From positions 1,240,001 to 1,304,000 of the forward strand of contig CAWJIB010000009.1 of NCBI GenBank assembly GCA_963842835.1: DNA of 64,000 bases. The letters are read 5' to 3'. The stretch's first letter is position 1; each line of letters opens with the position of its first letter. Positions 8,192 to 16,422 of this stretch are shown here, in pieces. The translations under genes were made by a program, and so were the position numbers. The notes under the pieces were generated by a model. That model was not told the origin of the DNA. It did not search any database and saw nothing but the letters and a program-made list of their open reading frames with translations. Source of the stretch: Roseiarcus sp963842835. GTDB taxonomy: Bacteria; Pseudomonadota; Alphaproteobacteria; Rhizobiales; Beijerinckiaceae.

Positions 8192-8701
8192 TTGGCCAGT
8201 CCGCGGCGCTATTACGCGCGGTCGCCCGACGGCCGCGCGATCTTCGGCTTCGACAGCGCGGAGGCGGCGGAAATCGTCGCGCTCGAATACGGGATCGGCG
8301 CCGCCGTCGTCGACACGCTCGCCCAGGCTTACGCGCCGATGCTGCAGGAGGTTCTGTCCGCCGACGGCGCAAAGCGCCTGGTTCTTGCGCCGATCGGCGG
8401 TTGGGACACGGGCCGCTTCGGCCTCGATCGCGACCTGATCGAGGCGATCAAGAAAGGGCATGTGGCGATCGTCCATGCTTTCCTCGCCAAGGGAGCGTCC
8501 GCCAACGCGCGCGACGACCGGGGCGGCTCGGCGCTGCATTGGGCGGCCGGGCGCGGCAAGCTCGATGTGGTGGAACTGTTGCTCGCCGCGGGCGCCGACC
8601 CCGGGACGGAAGACGGCGCGGGGCGCACGGCGCTCGATGTGGCGGAATGTCGCGGCAAGTCGGAAACGGCCGACCTGCTGCGGCGTCGCGTGGCGAAATA
8701 A
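8192..8701 (+). CDS. Ankyrin-repeat protein between sat and aprB
   Basis: A 169-residue protein whose C-terminal half (about residues 78-168) contains three ankyrin repeats: one starting DLIEAIKKGHVAIVHAFL, one with GGSALHWAAGRGKLDVVELL, one with GRTALDVAECRGKSETADLL. The N-terminal 75 residues resemble no family I recognise. Ankyrin repeats mediate protein binding; a cytoplasmic location is likely as no signal peptide is visible. The start is a TTG with a poor ribosome site. Its position between sat and aprBA suggests an accessory role in the APS module, but this is inference from context only. Confidence 0.7.
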   Translation: MASPRRYYARSPDGRAIFGFDSAEAAEIVALEYGIGAAVVDTLAQAYAPMLQEVLSADGAKRLVLAPIGGWDTGRFGLDRDLIEAIKKGHVAIVHAFLAKGASANARDDRGGSALHWAAGRGKLDVVELLLAAGADPGTEDGAGRTALDVAECRGKSETADLLRRRVAK

Positions 8702-9025
8702 AGACGCCTGCGGCGACGCTTCGGCGTCTTGCGCGCCGCGCGAACCCGCGGGATCGCCGGGAAAGCAGGCGAGAACGGGCGCTGCGGATTTTCTTCTCGA
8801 GCCCGCGCCGGCGCCGAATGCGTCGCAGACGCCGGCTCGACGGGGCCCAGAGAGGCGAGGCTCGCCGCCGCGCGCATTGTTGAAGATATTGTCATATGCG
8901 GTTATCATGGTATAAAGCCGTTGCGCGATCGTAACGCTGGCCGGCTCGCCGGAGATTTCGTTGGGCGCCCCGCGTGCGACTTGAGCTTCGTCGTTGGACA
9001 AGAATTTGGTCAGGGAGGACGGTAA
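8702..9025 (+). other. Intergenic region with the aprBA promoter
   Basis: These 324 bases hold no supported gene. The first 180 are GC-rich and featureless, followed by an AT-rich patch (about 8880-8920) holding the promoter described separately. A strong ribosome site, GGGAGGA, precedes aprB. Confidence 0.6.
8889..8916 (+). promoter_or_regulatory. aprB: Putative sigma-70 promoter of aprBA
   Basis: TTGTCA (8889-8894), a 16-base spacer and TATAAA (8911-8916) form a near-consensus pair. The leader to the aprB ATG would be about 100 bases. It implies that aprBA can be transcribed apart from sat. I see no BigR/SqrR-type dyad here. Confidence 0.55.
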
Positions 9026-9451
9026 ATGCCGACATTCGTGCACACGGACAAGTGTGACGGCTGCAAGGGGGGTCAGGTCACGGCATGCATGTACATTTGC
9101 CCGAACGACCTGATGAAGCTCGACACCATCCGCATGAAAGCTTTCAATCAGGAGCCCGACCAGTGCTGGGAATGCCAGTGCTGCGTCAAGGCATGCCCGC
9201 AACAGGCCATCGAGGTTCGCTCGTTCGCCGACTGGGTGCCGATGGGCGGCGCCGCAATCCCGCTGCGCACGGACAACGCCATCATGTGGACGATCAAGTT
9301 CCGCGACGGCGAAGTGAAGCGCTTCAAGTTTCCCGTGCGCACCACGCCCGTGGGCTCGATCGACCCTTACGGCAATACGCCGGAGCCCGGCGACATCGCC
9401 GATCAGCGCTTCTTCACTGAGGCCGGCAAGCAGCTGGCGAAGATTTCGTGA
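9026..9451 (+). CDS. aprB: APS reductase beta subunit
   Basis: A 141-residue iron-sulfur protein, the normal AprB size. Cysteines for two 4Fe-4S clusters are visible: a first motif with CDGCKGG, a short insertion, then CMYICP, and a second motif CWECQCCVKACP around residue 48. The tail (DPYGNTPEPG) is the AprB extension that wraps around AprA. It moves electrons between the AprA flavin and the QmoAB complex. GGGAGGA six bases before the ATG is a strong ribosome site. aprA follows after 76 bases. Confidence 0.96.
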   Translation: MPTFVHTDKCDGCKGGQVTACMYICPNDLMKLDTIRMKAFNQEPDQCWECQCCVKACPQQAIEVRSFADWVPMGGAAIPLRTDNAIMWTIKFRDGEVKRFKFPVRTTPVGSIDPYGNTPEPGDIADQRFFTEAGKQLAKIS

Positions 9452-9527
9452 GCGCCCGCGGCAGCGGCGCTTGAACCCTTCTTGACCTCAACGATGCGCG
9501 GGCCGGGCCGAGCTTGCCAGGAGACGC

Positions 9528-11498
9528 ATGGCGGAGACTTTCACAATGAGCGAACCCAGTTTTGGCAATCCTGAAATCGTCGAACACGAAACCGACATCC
9601 TGATCGTCGGCGGCGGCATGGCCGCCTGCGGCGCCGCCTTCGAGGCGAAACGTTGGGCCGGCGACAAGGTCAAGATCACGCTGGTCGACAAGGCTGCGAT
9701 GGATCGTTCCGGCGCCGTCGCGATGGGCCTTTCCGCAATCAACACCTATCTCGGCCACAACACGCCCGAGGATTATTGCCGTTACGTCTCGGCCGACCTG
9801 ATGGGGATCACGCGCGACGACCTCGTCTATGACGTCGGCCGTCACGTCGACGATTCCGTGCATCTCTTCGAGGAATGGGGCCTGCCGGTCTGGAAGGAAA
9901 TGGAAGGCGGCCGCGTCGACGGCGCGAGCTGGCAGAAGCAAGGCGGCAAGGCGCTCAAGGACGGCGGCAAGCCGGTGCGCTCGGGCCGCTGGCAGATCAT
10001 GATCAACGGCGAAGGCTACAAGACCATCGTCGCCGAAGCCGCCAAGAAAGCGCTCGGCATGGAGAACATCTTCGAGCGCGTCTTCATCGTGAAGTATCTG
10101 CTCGACGCCAACAATCCCAATCAGATCGCCGGCGCGGTGGGCTTCTCCGTGCGCGAGCACAAGCTTTACGTCTTCAAGGCCAAGACGGTTCTCAACGTCG
10201 CCGGCGGCGCGGTCAACGTGTTCCGTCCGCGCACCACCGGCGAGGGCATGGGCCGCGTCTGGTATCCCGTGTGGAACGCCGGTTCGACCTACGCCATGGC
10301 GGCCGAAGTGGGCGCCGAACTGACGATGATGGAAAACCGCTTCGTGCCGACCCGCTTCAAGGACGGCTACGGCCCGGTCGGCGCGTGGTTCCTGCTGTTC
10401 AAGGCCAAGGCGACCAACGCCTTCGGCGAGGATTACGTCACTAAGAACGCGGACATGCTCACTCAGTTCGCGCCCTACGATAAGGCGATGGTCGTTCCCT
10501 CCTGCCTGCGCAACCACGCGATGCTGAAGGAAATGAAGGAAGGGCGCGGCCCGATCCTCATGGACACGCCGGGCGCGATGAAGAAGCTCGGCGAGACGCT
10601 GACGCCCAAGGAAGTCAAGCATCTCGAGGCCGAGGCGTGGGAAGACTTTCTCGACATGTGCATCGGCCAGGCCGGCGTCTGGGCGGGTCTCAACATCCGT
10701 CCGGAGCAGCAGGACTCCGAACTCATGCCGACCGAGCCTTATCTCCTCGGCTCGCATTCCGGCTGCTGCGGCATCTGGGTGTCGGGTCCCGAAGACATCG
10801 CGCCGCCGGAATGGCAGTGGGGCTACAACCGCATGACGACGGTCAAGGGCCTGTTCACCGCGGGCGACGGCGTCGGCGCCTCGGGCCACAAGTTCTCCTC
10901 GGGCAGCCACGCGGAAGGGCGCATCGCCGGCAAGAACATGGTCAAGTTCTGCCTCGACCATCCCGATTACAAGCCGACGCTGAAGGCCGACATCAAAGCC
11001 ATCACCGAGGAAATCTATCGTCCCGTGCGCAACTATTTCGAGCACAAGGACAAGACCACGGCGGAGGACGTCAACCCGTTCTACATCACGCCGCGCATGT
11101 TCCAGATGCGCCTGCAGAAGATCATGGACGAGTATGTCGCGGGCGTCTCCACCTTCTACCAGACCAACGGCGAGATGCTGAAGCGGGCGGCGCACTATCT
11201 CACGCTGCTCAAGGAAGACAGCGTCCACATGCGCGCCAAGGATCTGCACGAGCTGATGCGCGCGTGGGAGAACTACCACCGCCTGTGGACGGGCGAGGCT
11301 CATATGCGGCACATCGCGTTCCGCGAGGAGACCCGCTATCCCGGCTTCTATTATCGCGCCGACTACCCGGAACTCGACGACGCGAACTGGAAGGTGTTCG
11401 TCAACTCGCGCTTCGATCCGGAAACCAAGACCTGGGCGCTCAAGAAAGTGCCGCACAAGGATCTGGTTCCCAAGACCTATGGCGCAGCCAAGCACTAG
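9528..11498 (+). CDS. aprA: APS reductase alpha subunit
   Basis: A 656-residue flavoprotein of the fumarate-reductase/succinate-dehydrogenase fold. The FAD-binding motif (DILIVGGGMAACGAAFEA) starts near residue 23, and DRSGAVAMGLSAINTY near residue 63, GCCGIWVSGPED near residue 416 and FTAGDGVGASGHKFSSGSH near residue 443 are typical AprA. It interconverts APS and sulfite plus AMP. The ATG at 9528 follows AGGAGA; a second ATG at 9546 is possible. It ends just before a strong terminator. No aprM membrane gene follows, consistent with use of QmoAB-HdrBC as redox partner. Confidence 0.96.
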   Translation: MAETFTMSEPSFGNPEIVEHETDILIVGGGMAACGAAFEAKRWAGDKVKITLVDKAAMDRSGAVAMGLSAINTYLGHNTPEDYCRYVSADLMGITRDDLVYDVGRHVDDSVHLFEEWGLPVWKEMEGGRVDGASWQKQGGKALKDGGKPVRSGRWQIMINGEGYKTIVAEAAKKALGMENIFERVFIVKYLLDANNPNQIAGAVGFSVREHKLYVFKAKTVLNVAGGAVNVFRPRTTGEGMGRVWYPVWNAGSTYAMAAEVGAELTMMENRFVPTRFKDGYGPVGAWFLLFKAKATNAFGEDYVTKNADMLTQFAPYDKAMVVPSCLRNHAMLKEMKEGRGPILMDTPGAMKKLGETLTPKEVKHLEAEAWEDFLDMCIGQAGVWAGLNIRPEQQDSELMPTEPYLLGSHSGCCGIWVSGPEDIAPPEWQWGYNRMTTVKGLFTAGDGVGASGHKFSSGSHAEGRIAGKNMVKFCLDHPDYKPTLKADIKAITEEIYRPVRNYFEHKDKTTAEDVNPFYITPRMFQMRLQKIMDEYVAGVSTFYQTNGEMLKRAAHYLTLLKEDSVHMRAKDLHELMRAWENYHRLWTGEAHMRHIAFREETRYPGFYYRADYPELDDANWKVFVNSRFDPETKTWALKKVPHKDLVPKTYGAAKH

Positions 11499-11514
11499 CC
11501 GACGCCAAACCAGG

Positions 11515-11545
11515 CCGGGGCCGGCGTCGCCAGCCCCGGTTTTTT
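11515..11545 (+). terminator. Rho-independent terminator after aprA
   Basis: CCGGGGC (11515-11521) pairs with GCCCCGG (11533-11539) around an 11-base loop and is followed directly by six T residues. It closes the apr transcript 17 bases after the aprA stop. Confidence 0.88.
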
Positions 11546-11602
11546 CAAGCAGGATTTCGCGAAAAGAAAGCCGCCGACGGCTTTTCAGCACAGTCCGACG
11601 TT

Positions 11603-11677
11603 GTCATTGCGAGCGTAGCGAAGCAATCCACGCCGCCGCCGCATGGATTGCTTCGTCGCTCCGCTCCCCGCAATGAC
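11603..11677. repeat. Long imperfect palindrome, dispersed-repeat type
   Basis: The left arm GTCATTGCGAGCGTAGCGAA runs on to GCAATCC, and the right arm GGATTGCTTCGTCGCTCCGC runs to GCAATGAC, with a GC-rich centre. This matches the short palindromic element widely scattered between genes in alphaproteobacterial genomes. It lies between aprA and the CBS-domain gene. Confidence 0.8.
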
Positions 11678-11738
11678 GCCGCCGGCGAGACAAAGGGCCA
11701 AAAAGGCCCGCACAAAAGAACGAGAGAGGGAGGAAACC

Positions 11739-12179
11739 ATGCGAATCGGCAATTTTCTCAAAGCGAGCCGTCAACAGCTCGTCACCTGCACTGCGGAGGA
11801 GACGGCCGAGACGGTCGCGGTGCGATTGAGTTCGTGCGACATAGGCGCCATGCCGGTTTGTGGCGCCGGCGGCGCGCTGGTCGGCGTCATTTCCGAACGC
11901 GATCTGGTGAGGGCCTTCGCCAGGGACAGCGCGCGATTGCGCGAGCGGCGCGTGCGCGATCTGATGTCGCGCGAAGTCGTCACTTGCGCGCCGGAAGAGA
12001 GCATGGCCGCCGCGCAGAAGCTGATGAACGACCACCGCATTCGTCACTTGGCGGTCGTCGAGGGCGCCAGGGTCGTCGGCATGTTGTCGATCCGCGACAC
12101 GATCGTTGCGCGGCTCGGGGAAACGCGCGATGAAGTCGATGTCCTACGCGACGCCGTCGTCGCCGCGGGTCACGTCTGA
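11739..12179 (+). CDS. CBS-pair domain protein
   Basis: A 146-residue protein made almost entirely of two CBS domains, about residues 10-65 and 72-130. Characteristic sequences are GVISERDLVRAF in the first, and the linker VRDLMSREVVTCAPEESM leading to IRHLAVVEGARVVGMLSIRD in the second. Such pairs bind adenine nucleotides (AMP, ATP, S-adenosylmethionine) and act as energy sensors. The frame is open upstream through the palindromic repeat, but ATG at 11739 after GGGAGGAAACC is clearly the start. It may sense the AMP or ATP turned over by the neighbouring Apr/Sat enzymes, but that is inference from position. Confidence 0.85.
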   Translation: MRIGNFLKASRQQLVTCTAEETAETVAVRLSSCDIGAMPVCGAGGALVGVISERDLVRAFARDSARLRERRVRDLMSREVVTCAPEESMAAAQKLMNDHRIRHLAVVEGARVVGMLSIRDTIVARLGETRDEVDVLRDAVVAAGHV

Positions 12180-12225
12180 AGCACCGCGGCGCGTTCGCGG
12201 CGCCAATCGAATGTGAAGGAAACGG

Positions 12226-13203
12226 ATGGCAAATTCCAGCGGCGGCGAGGGTCCGCAAGACGAGGTCGAGGCGCTTGCGGGCGATGAGCGGCTCTACGCC
12301 GACGAGGAGGCGCGGCGGCGCGAGGCCGAATCCGATCTCGACGTGCCGATCGTCTCCGCGCTGAAGGAAACGACCGCCGGCCCGGTCGTGCCGGTGCGCC
12401 TCACGGCGGGCGACTCCTTCTGCTTCTCTTGCCATTCTGGCGTTTCCTGCTGGAACGAATGCTGCCACGACACCGACATCACGCTGACGCCCTACGATCT
12501 CATCCGTCTGGCGCGCCATCTCGATCTGAAGCCGGGCGAAGTCGGGCGCATGTTCGGAACGCCGGGCGTGCACGAGGCCTCTGGGATGCCCGTGCTCAAG
12601 CTCAAGCGCGTCGACAAGGGCGAGGAAAAGCGTCCTTGCGTGTTCCTCGAAGGGAAGAGCGGCTGCTTCGTCTATGCCGATCGGCCGGCGGCCTGCCGCT
12701 ACTACCCGCTCGGTCTGGCCTCGGTGAAGATGAAGGGGCACGACGCGCCGGAGGACTTCTACTTCCTCGTCAAGGAGCCGCACTGCAAGGGCCATGACGA
12801 AGCGCGGCAAAGGACGGTCGCCGAGTTTCGCGCCGACGAGGGCGTCGAGCCCTATGACGAGGCGAACCGCGGCTGGATTCACATCCTGATGAAGCTCGCC
12901 TCTTGGAAATCGCTCGGCGGGCCGTGGGGCAAGGAGCCGGACGAACGCACCCGCAAGATGTTCCTCATGGCGACGACCGACCTCGACGCCTTCCGCCGTT
13001 TCGTGTTCGAGACGAGCTTCCTCGAGCGCTACGCGATCGAGCCGGAAATGCGGCCCAAGCTCGCCACCGACGACGAGGCGCTGCTGGCGCTCGCGCTCGA
13101 CTGGCTGCGCGCGATCCTGTTCAACGAGCCGACGCTGCCGTTGCGCGAGGACGTGCTGCAAGGGGCGATCGCCAACGCGCGCGCCGGAATCGGCGCCGTT
13201 TGA
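12226..13203 (+). CDS. YkgJ-type cysteine-cluster (metal-chelating) protein
   Basis: A 325-residue protein with the cysteine arrangement of the YkgJ zinc/iron-chelating family: CFSCHSGVSCWNECC near residue 65, CVFLEGKSGCFVYADRP near residue 140, CRYYP, and a later CKG. A variable N-terminal 55 residues and a C-terminal helical part (from about 220) flank the core. YkgJ cysteines bind a metal or iron-sulfur cluster; the reaction is unknown. The start follows AAGGA. It lies 46 bases after the CBS gene and on the same strand, so the two are probably co-transcribed. Confidence 0.8.
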   Translation: MANSSGGEGPQDEVEALAGDERLYADEEARRREAESDLDVPIVSALKETTAGPVVPVRLTAGDSFCFSCHSGVSCWNECCHDTDITLTPYDLIRLARHLDLKPGEVGRMFGTPGVHEASGMPVLKLKRVDKGEEKRPCVFLEGKSGCFVYADRPAACRYYPLGLASVKMKGHDAPEDFYFLVKEPHCKGHDEARQRTVAEFRADEGVEPYDEANRGWIHILMKLASWKSLGGPWGKEPDERTRKMFLMATTDLDAFRRFVFETSFLERYAIEPEMRPKLATDDEALLALALDWLRAILFNEPTLPLREDVLQGAIANARAGIGAV

Positions 13204-13250
13204 AGGGCGCGGGGGCCGGCGAGCGGCGCGTCAATCGCCGGGAGGCCGTC

Positions 13251-14141
13251 TCACACGCTCGCCGCGCGGCGCTTGGCTGCCGCCGCCGATCTGCCGATCA
13301 TCCGACTCGCCGTTTCGCCGGCGGCGAGTTCGATGATTTCCGCCGTGATGTCCTCTTGGCGCACCTGCCGCTCGGTGGCTCTGAGCAACGCAAGTTGGCG
13401 GTCGATCTCCTTGCGCGCTGAGGCCATCGCTTCGACGCGCGCTTCATTCTCGGCCGCGAAGGCGTGCAGCGCGGCGTCGCAGAGCTGTGCGTGGATATAA
13501 TCCGCCGTGATATTGCGTAAGAGATCGTCGGGCGGGAGGTTGCATAGCGGCGCCTCGCCAGATATCGGATGCGCGAACGCCTGCACGTCGATGGGAAAGA
13601 GGCGGCGACGTTCGACATGGACGCCCTCGCCAGGCCGCCATTGGCTGAACACGGCGTCGAGGCGATCGATTCCGCCGGCGCCGATGCGGGCGTAAATCGC
13701 CTCGGCGATGCGGTCGGCCAGTCTGGAGACGCCGAGCGATTGCGATGGCATGGCGCTGTTCCAATGGGCGGCGACGCCCCTCTCCGCGGCGACCGCTCGG
13801 CCTCTCGAGCCCACGAGAAACAGAACGGACGCCATGAGTTGGGCGCCGACCGCGTCGAGCACGCGCTCGCTGAAAGCGCCGGCAAATCCCTGTTCGGCGC
13901 AGAACAGCACCAGCGCCGGGCGGGTCGGCTTTCGCGCGCCGTCCCGTCCGATCGAAGGCGCCAAGGCGAGGACGCGCCCGATCGCGAGGGCGATCGTCGC
14001 CGAATAGCTTTCGACGGCGACCAATTGGCTGCGCGCCTGTTGGGCGCGCGCCGAAGCGATGCCGCGCATCGCGTTGACCACCGCGCCGAGCTGGCGAATG
14101 CCTTCGATGCGCGCGCTGACGTCCGCCAAACGTTTGGTCAT
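13251..14141 (-). CDS. atpG: N-ATPase gamma subunit
   Basis: A 296-residue central-stalk subunit. The N-terminal helix (MTKRLADVSARIEGIRQLGA, then VNAMRGIASAR) and C-terminal helix (RKEIDRQLALLRATERQVRQ, then EITAEIIELAAG-like sequence) form the rotor coiled coil of F-type gamma. The frame runs open far upstream inside atpA, but the ATG at 14141 overlaps the atpA TGA by four bases (ATGA) and gives the family N-terminus. It is last in the operon, as in known N-ATPase clusters (atpDCQRBEFAG). Confidence 0.88.
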   Translation of the reverse strand: MTKRLADVSARIEGIRQLGAVVNAMRGIASARAQQARSQLVAVESYSATIALAIGRVLALAPSIGRDGARKPTRPALVLFCAEQGFAGAFSERVLDAVGAQLMASVLFLVGSRGRAVAAERGVAAHWNSAMPSQSLGVSRLADRIAEAIYARIGAGGIDRLDAVFSQWRPGEGVHVERRRLFPIDVQAFAHPISGEAPLCNLPPDDLLRNITADYIHAQLCDAALHAFAAENEARVEAMASARKEIDRQLALLRATERQVRQEDITAEIIELAAGETASRMIGRSAAAAKRRAASV

Positions 14142-15691
14142 GGCTTGCTCGCCGCCTTGGGCGGGGGCGCGCTGAAGGCGAACGTCTGAGCGAAGGCGCG
14201 CAGCATTTCGCGCAAGGCCTGCGCGCTCGCTTCGTCGAGCGCTCCCGTCTCCTCGATCAGGCGCACGACATCCGGGGCCCGGTGGTCGACCGCGCTGGGC
14301 AAGTCCCGCCGAAACTGCGCGACCGCGGGAAGCGCAAGCGAATCCAGGAGACCGGACTGCACCGCCAGGACCAGCGCCGTTTCGTCGGCGAGCCGCAGCG
14401 GCGTGTGCCTGGGTTGATCGAGGATCGCGCGGATTCGCGCGCCGCGCGTCAGTTGGCCGCGCACCCGGGCGTCGGGCATGCCGCCGAACCGAGTGAATAT
14501 CTCGAGCTCGACGAATTGCGCGTAATCGAGGCGGAGCCGCTCGGCCGCTTCTTTGAGCGCGCGCGCCTGCGTCTTGCCGCCGACCCGGCTGACGCTGACG
14601 CCGGCGTCCACGGCCGGCTTGCGCCCCTCGTTGAAGAGCCGGGCGTCGAGCACGATCTGGCCGTCGCTGATCGAAATCAGATTGGTGGGAATATAGGCGC
14701 TGAGATTGCCCGCGTCGGTCTCGGCGATCGGCAGCGCGGTCAGCGAGCCGCCGCCTTTTTCCCTGGAGAGCTTCGCCGCTCGCTCCAGAAGCCGCGCATG
14801 CACGTAGAACACGTCGCCGGGATAGGCCTCGCGACCGGGCGACTGGCGGGTCAGCAGCGCGATCTCGCGATGGGCGGCGGCGTGCTTGGTGAGATCGTCG
14901 ATGACGATCAGCGCGTGCTGGCCGCGATCGCGAAAATACTCCGCCATGGTGAAGCCCGCGAAGGGCCCGATCCATTGCAGGCCGGGCGAACTCGCGGCTT
15001 CCGCGACGACGATGATGCAGCGGTCGGATCGGCCATGAGCTTGAATAGCCTCAATGGCGCGCCGGACGCTCGAAGTCTTCTGGCCGACCGCGACATAGAC
15101 GCAGACGATGTCGCTCGATCTCTGATTGATGATCGCGTCGACGGCGATCGTGGTCTTGCCGATCGCGCGATCGCCGATGATGAGTTCGCGTTGGCCGCGA
15201 CCGAGCGCGAACAGCGCGTCGATGACGAGGAGACCGGTTTGAACCGGTTCGGTCACGAGATCGCGTTCGAGGATTCCCGGCGCAGGCCGCTCGATCGGTT
15301 CGTGCAATTCCGCCTCGATGGGCCCGCGGCCGTCGATCGGGCGGCCGAGCGGATCGACGATCCGCCCGAGCAATCCAGGACCGACCGGCACGCGCACGAC
15401 ATTGCCGGTCCCGCGCACCGTGTCGCCGGCCTCGACCGTATCGACGTCGTCGAGCAGCACGCAGCCGATGCGGTCGCGCTCAAGGGCCTGGGCGAAACCG
15501 AACTGCCCCTTGTCGAAGCGCAGCAGCTCGTCGAGCCCGACCTCGGGAAGTCCGGACACGAGCGCGACGCCGTCTTCGACCTCCTCGACGCGTCCGATTT
15601 GCTCCACCCGCGCGCCGAACGCGGCGGCGCCGAGCCTGGCGCGGGCGCGCTCGAGCCATGCGTTCGCGGGAGCGTCAGTATTCGTCGGCAT
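14138..15691 (-). CDS. atpA: N-ATPase alpha subunit
   Basis: A 517-residue non-catalytic F1 subunit. The nucleotide-binding loop reads GDRAIGKTT, where most alphas have GDRQTGKTA, followed by DAIINQ. The family stretch PGDVFYVHARLLERAAKLS and the segment with IPTNLISISDGQI are present. It overlaps atpF by 17 bases and atpG by four. The sequence is clearly divergent from ordinary F-ATPase alphas, as expected for the laterally spread N-type. Confidence 0.93.
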   Translation of the reverse strand: MPTNTDAPANAWLERARARLGAAAFGARVEQIGRVEEVEDGVALVSGLPEVGLDELLRFDKGQFGFAQALERDRIGCVLLDDVDTVEAGDTVRGTGNVVRVPVGPGLLGRIVDPLGRPIDGRGPIEAELHEPIERPAPGILERDLVTEPVQTGLLVIDALFALGRGQRELIIGDRAIGKTTIAVDAIINQRSSDIVCVYVAVGQKTSSVRRAIEAIQAHGRSDRCIIVVAEAASSPGLQWIGPFAGFTMAEYFRDRGQHALIVIDDLTKHAAAHREIALLTRQSPGREAYPGDVFYVHARLLERAAKLSREKGGGSLTALPIAETDAGNLSAYIPTNLISISDGQIVLDARLFNEGRKPAVDAGVSVSRVGGKTQARALKEAAERLRLDYAQFVELEIFTRFGGMPDARVRGQLTRGARIRAILDQPRHTPLRLADETALVLAVQSGLLDSLALPAVAQFRRDLPSAVDHRAPDVVRLIEETGALDEASAQALREMLRAFAQTFAFSAPPPKAASKP

Positions 15692-16418
15692 GGGTGATAT
15701 CCGCCAGAATTCGAGCGAGATCGGCCCGCCAACTGTTGCTGACCGCGAGATGCGGACCGCTGAGTTCGAGGCCGGCGATCAGCGAAGGATCGGTCTTGAA
15801 CGCGATTCGCGGTTCGCTTCCGAACGCTTCGGCGATCCGCTTGCGAGCGCGTTCCTGTTCGATCGCGTCGATCGGCGTCGCGCTGGTCGCCTCGAGCGCG
15901 ACGCCGTCGGTCGCCGCAGCCCGCCGTTTTTCTTCCGGCAGAGCGCGGATCGCGATGACGAGCCAGTCGAGAAACGCCGCGCGCACCGCGGCGCCGTCGA
16001 GGCGGGCGGCCAGACGCCTGGCGATCTCCACGGCGAGGCGAGCGGCCTGCTCGGCCCAGGCTCTCTCGGCGGCTTCCCTTTCGCGCTCGATGGCCGCTCG
16101 GGCGGCCGCCTCGATGGCCTCGGCCTGTTTGGCGGCCTCGTCGCGACGCAACGCCATTTCCTGTTCCGCCGCTTCCTGCGCGGCGGCGAGGATCGCTTCG
16201 CGTTCCCCCGCGAATCCGGCGCGCGTGCGCTCGATCTCGGCGAGCGCGGCGTCCGCCTGGCCGCGCCGCGCCTCGGCTTCGGCGAGCGTCTGTTGGGTCG
16301 AGACGCGGCGCTCCTCGATCATCGCGGCGACGGGACGCCAGAAGAATCGCCCGAGCAGCCAGATCAGGATGCCGACGTTGACGGTCTGGAAGCCGAGCGT
16401 CCACCAGTCGATGGTCAT
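15675..16418 (-). CDS. atpF: N-ATPase b subunit with delta-like C-terminal domain
   Basis: A 247-residue peripheral-stalk subunit, longer than the usual 160-residue b. Residues 1-35 form one membrane helix (FQTVNVGILIWLLGRFFW). Residues 36-135 are Ala/Glu/Arg-rich coiled coil. The last 80 residues, including EPRIAFKTDPSLIAGLELSG, resemble the C-terminal part of the delta subunit, which has no separate gene in this operon. I therefore read it as a b-delta fusion in function. It starts five bases after atpE. Confidence 0.88.
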   Translation of the reverse strand: MTIDWWTLGFQTVNVGILIWLLGRFFWRPVAAMIEERRVSTQQTLAEAEARRGQADAALAEIERTRAGFAGEREAILAAAQEAAEQEMALRRDEAAKQAEAIEAAARAAIEREREAAERAWAEQAARLAVEIARRLAARLDGAAVRAAFLDWLVIAIRALPEEKRRAAATDGVALEATSATPIDAIEQERARKRIAEAFGSEPRIAFKTDPSLIAGLELSGPHLAVSNSWRADLARILADITHADEY

Positions 16419-16422
16419 GACG

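Noticed and set aside
1384..11498. Assigning the module firmly to sulfate reduction or to sulfur oxidation
   Set aside because: Sat, AprBA and Qmo work in both directions and no dsr, sox or soe gene is in the window.
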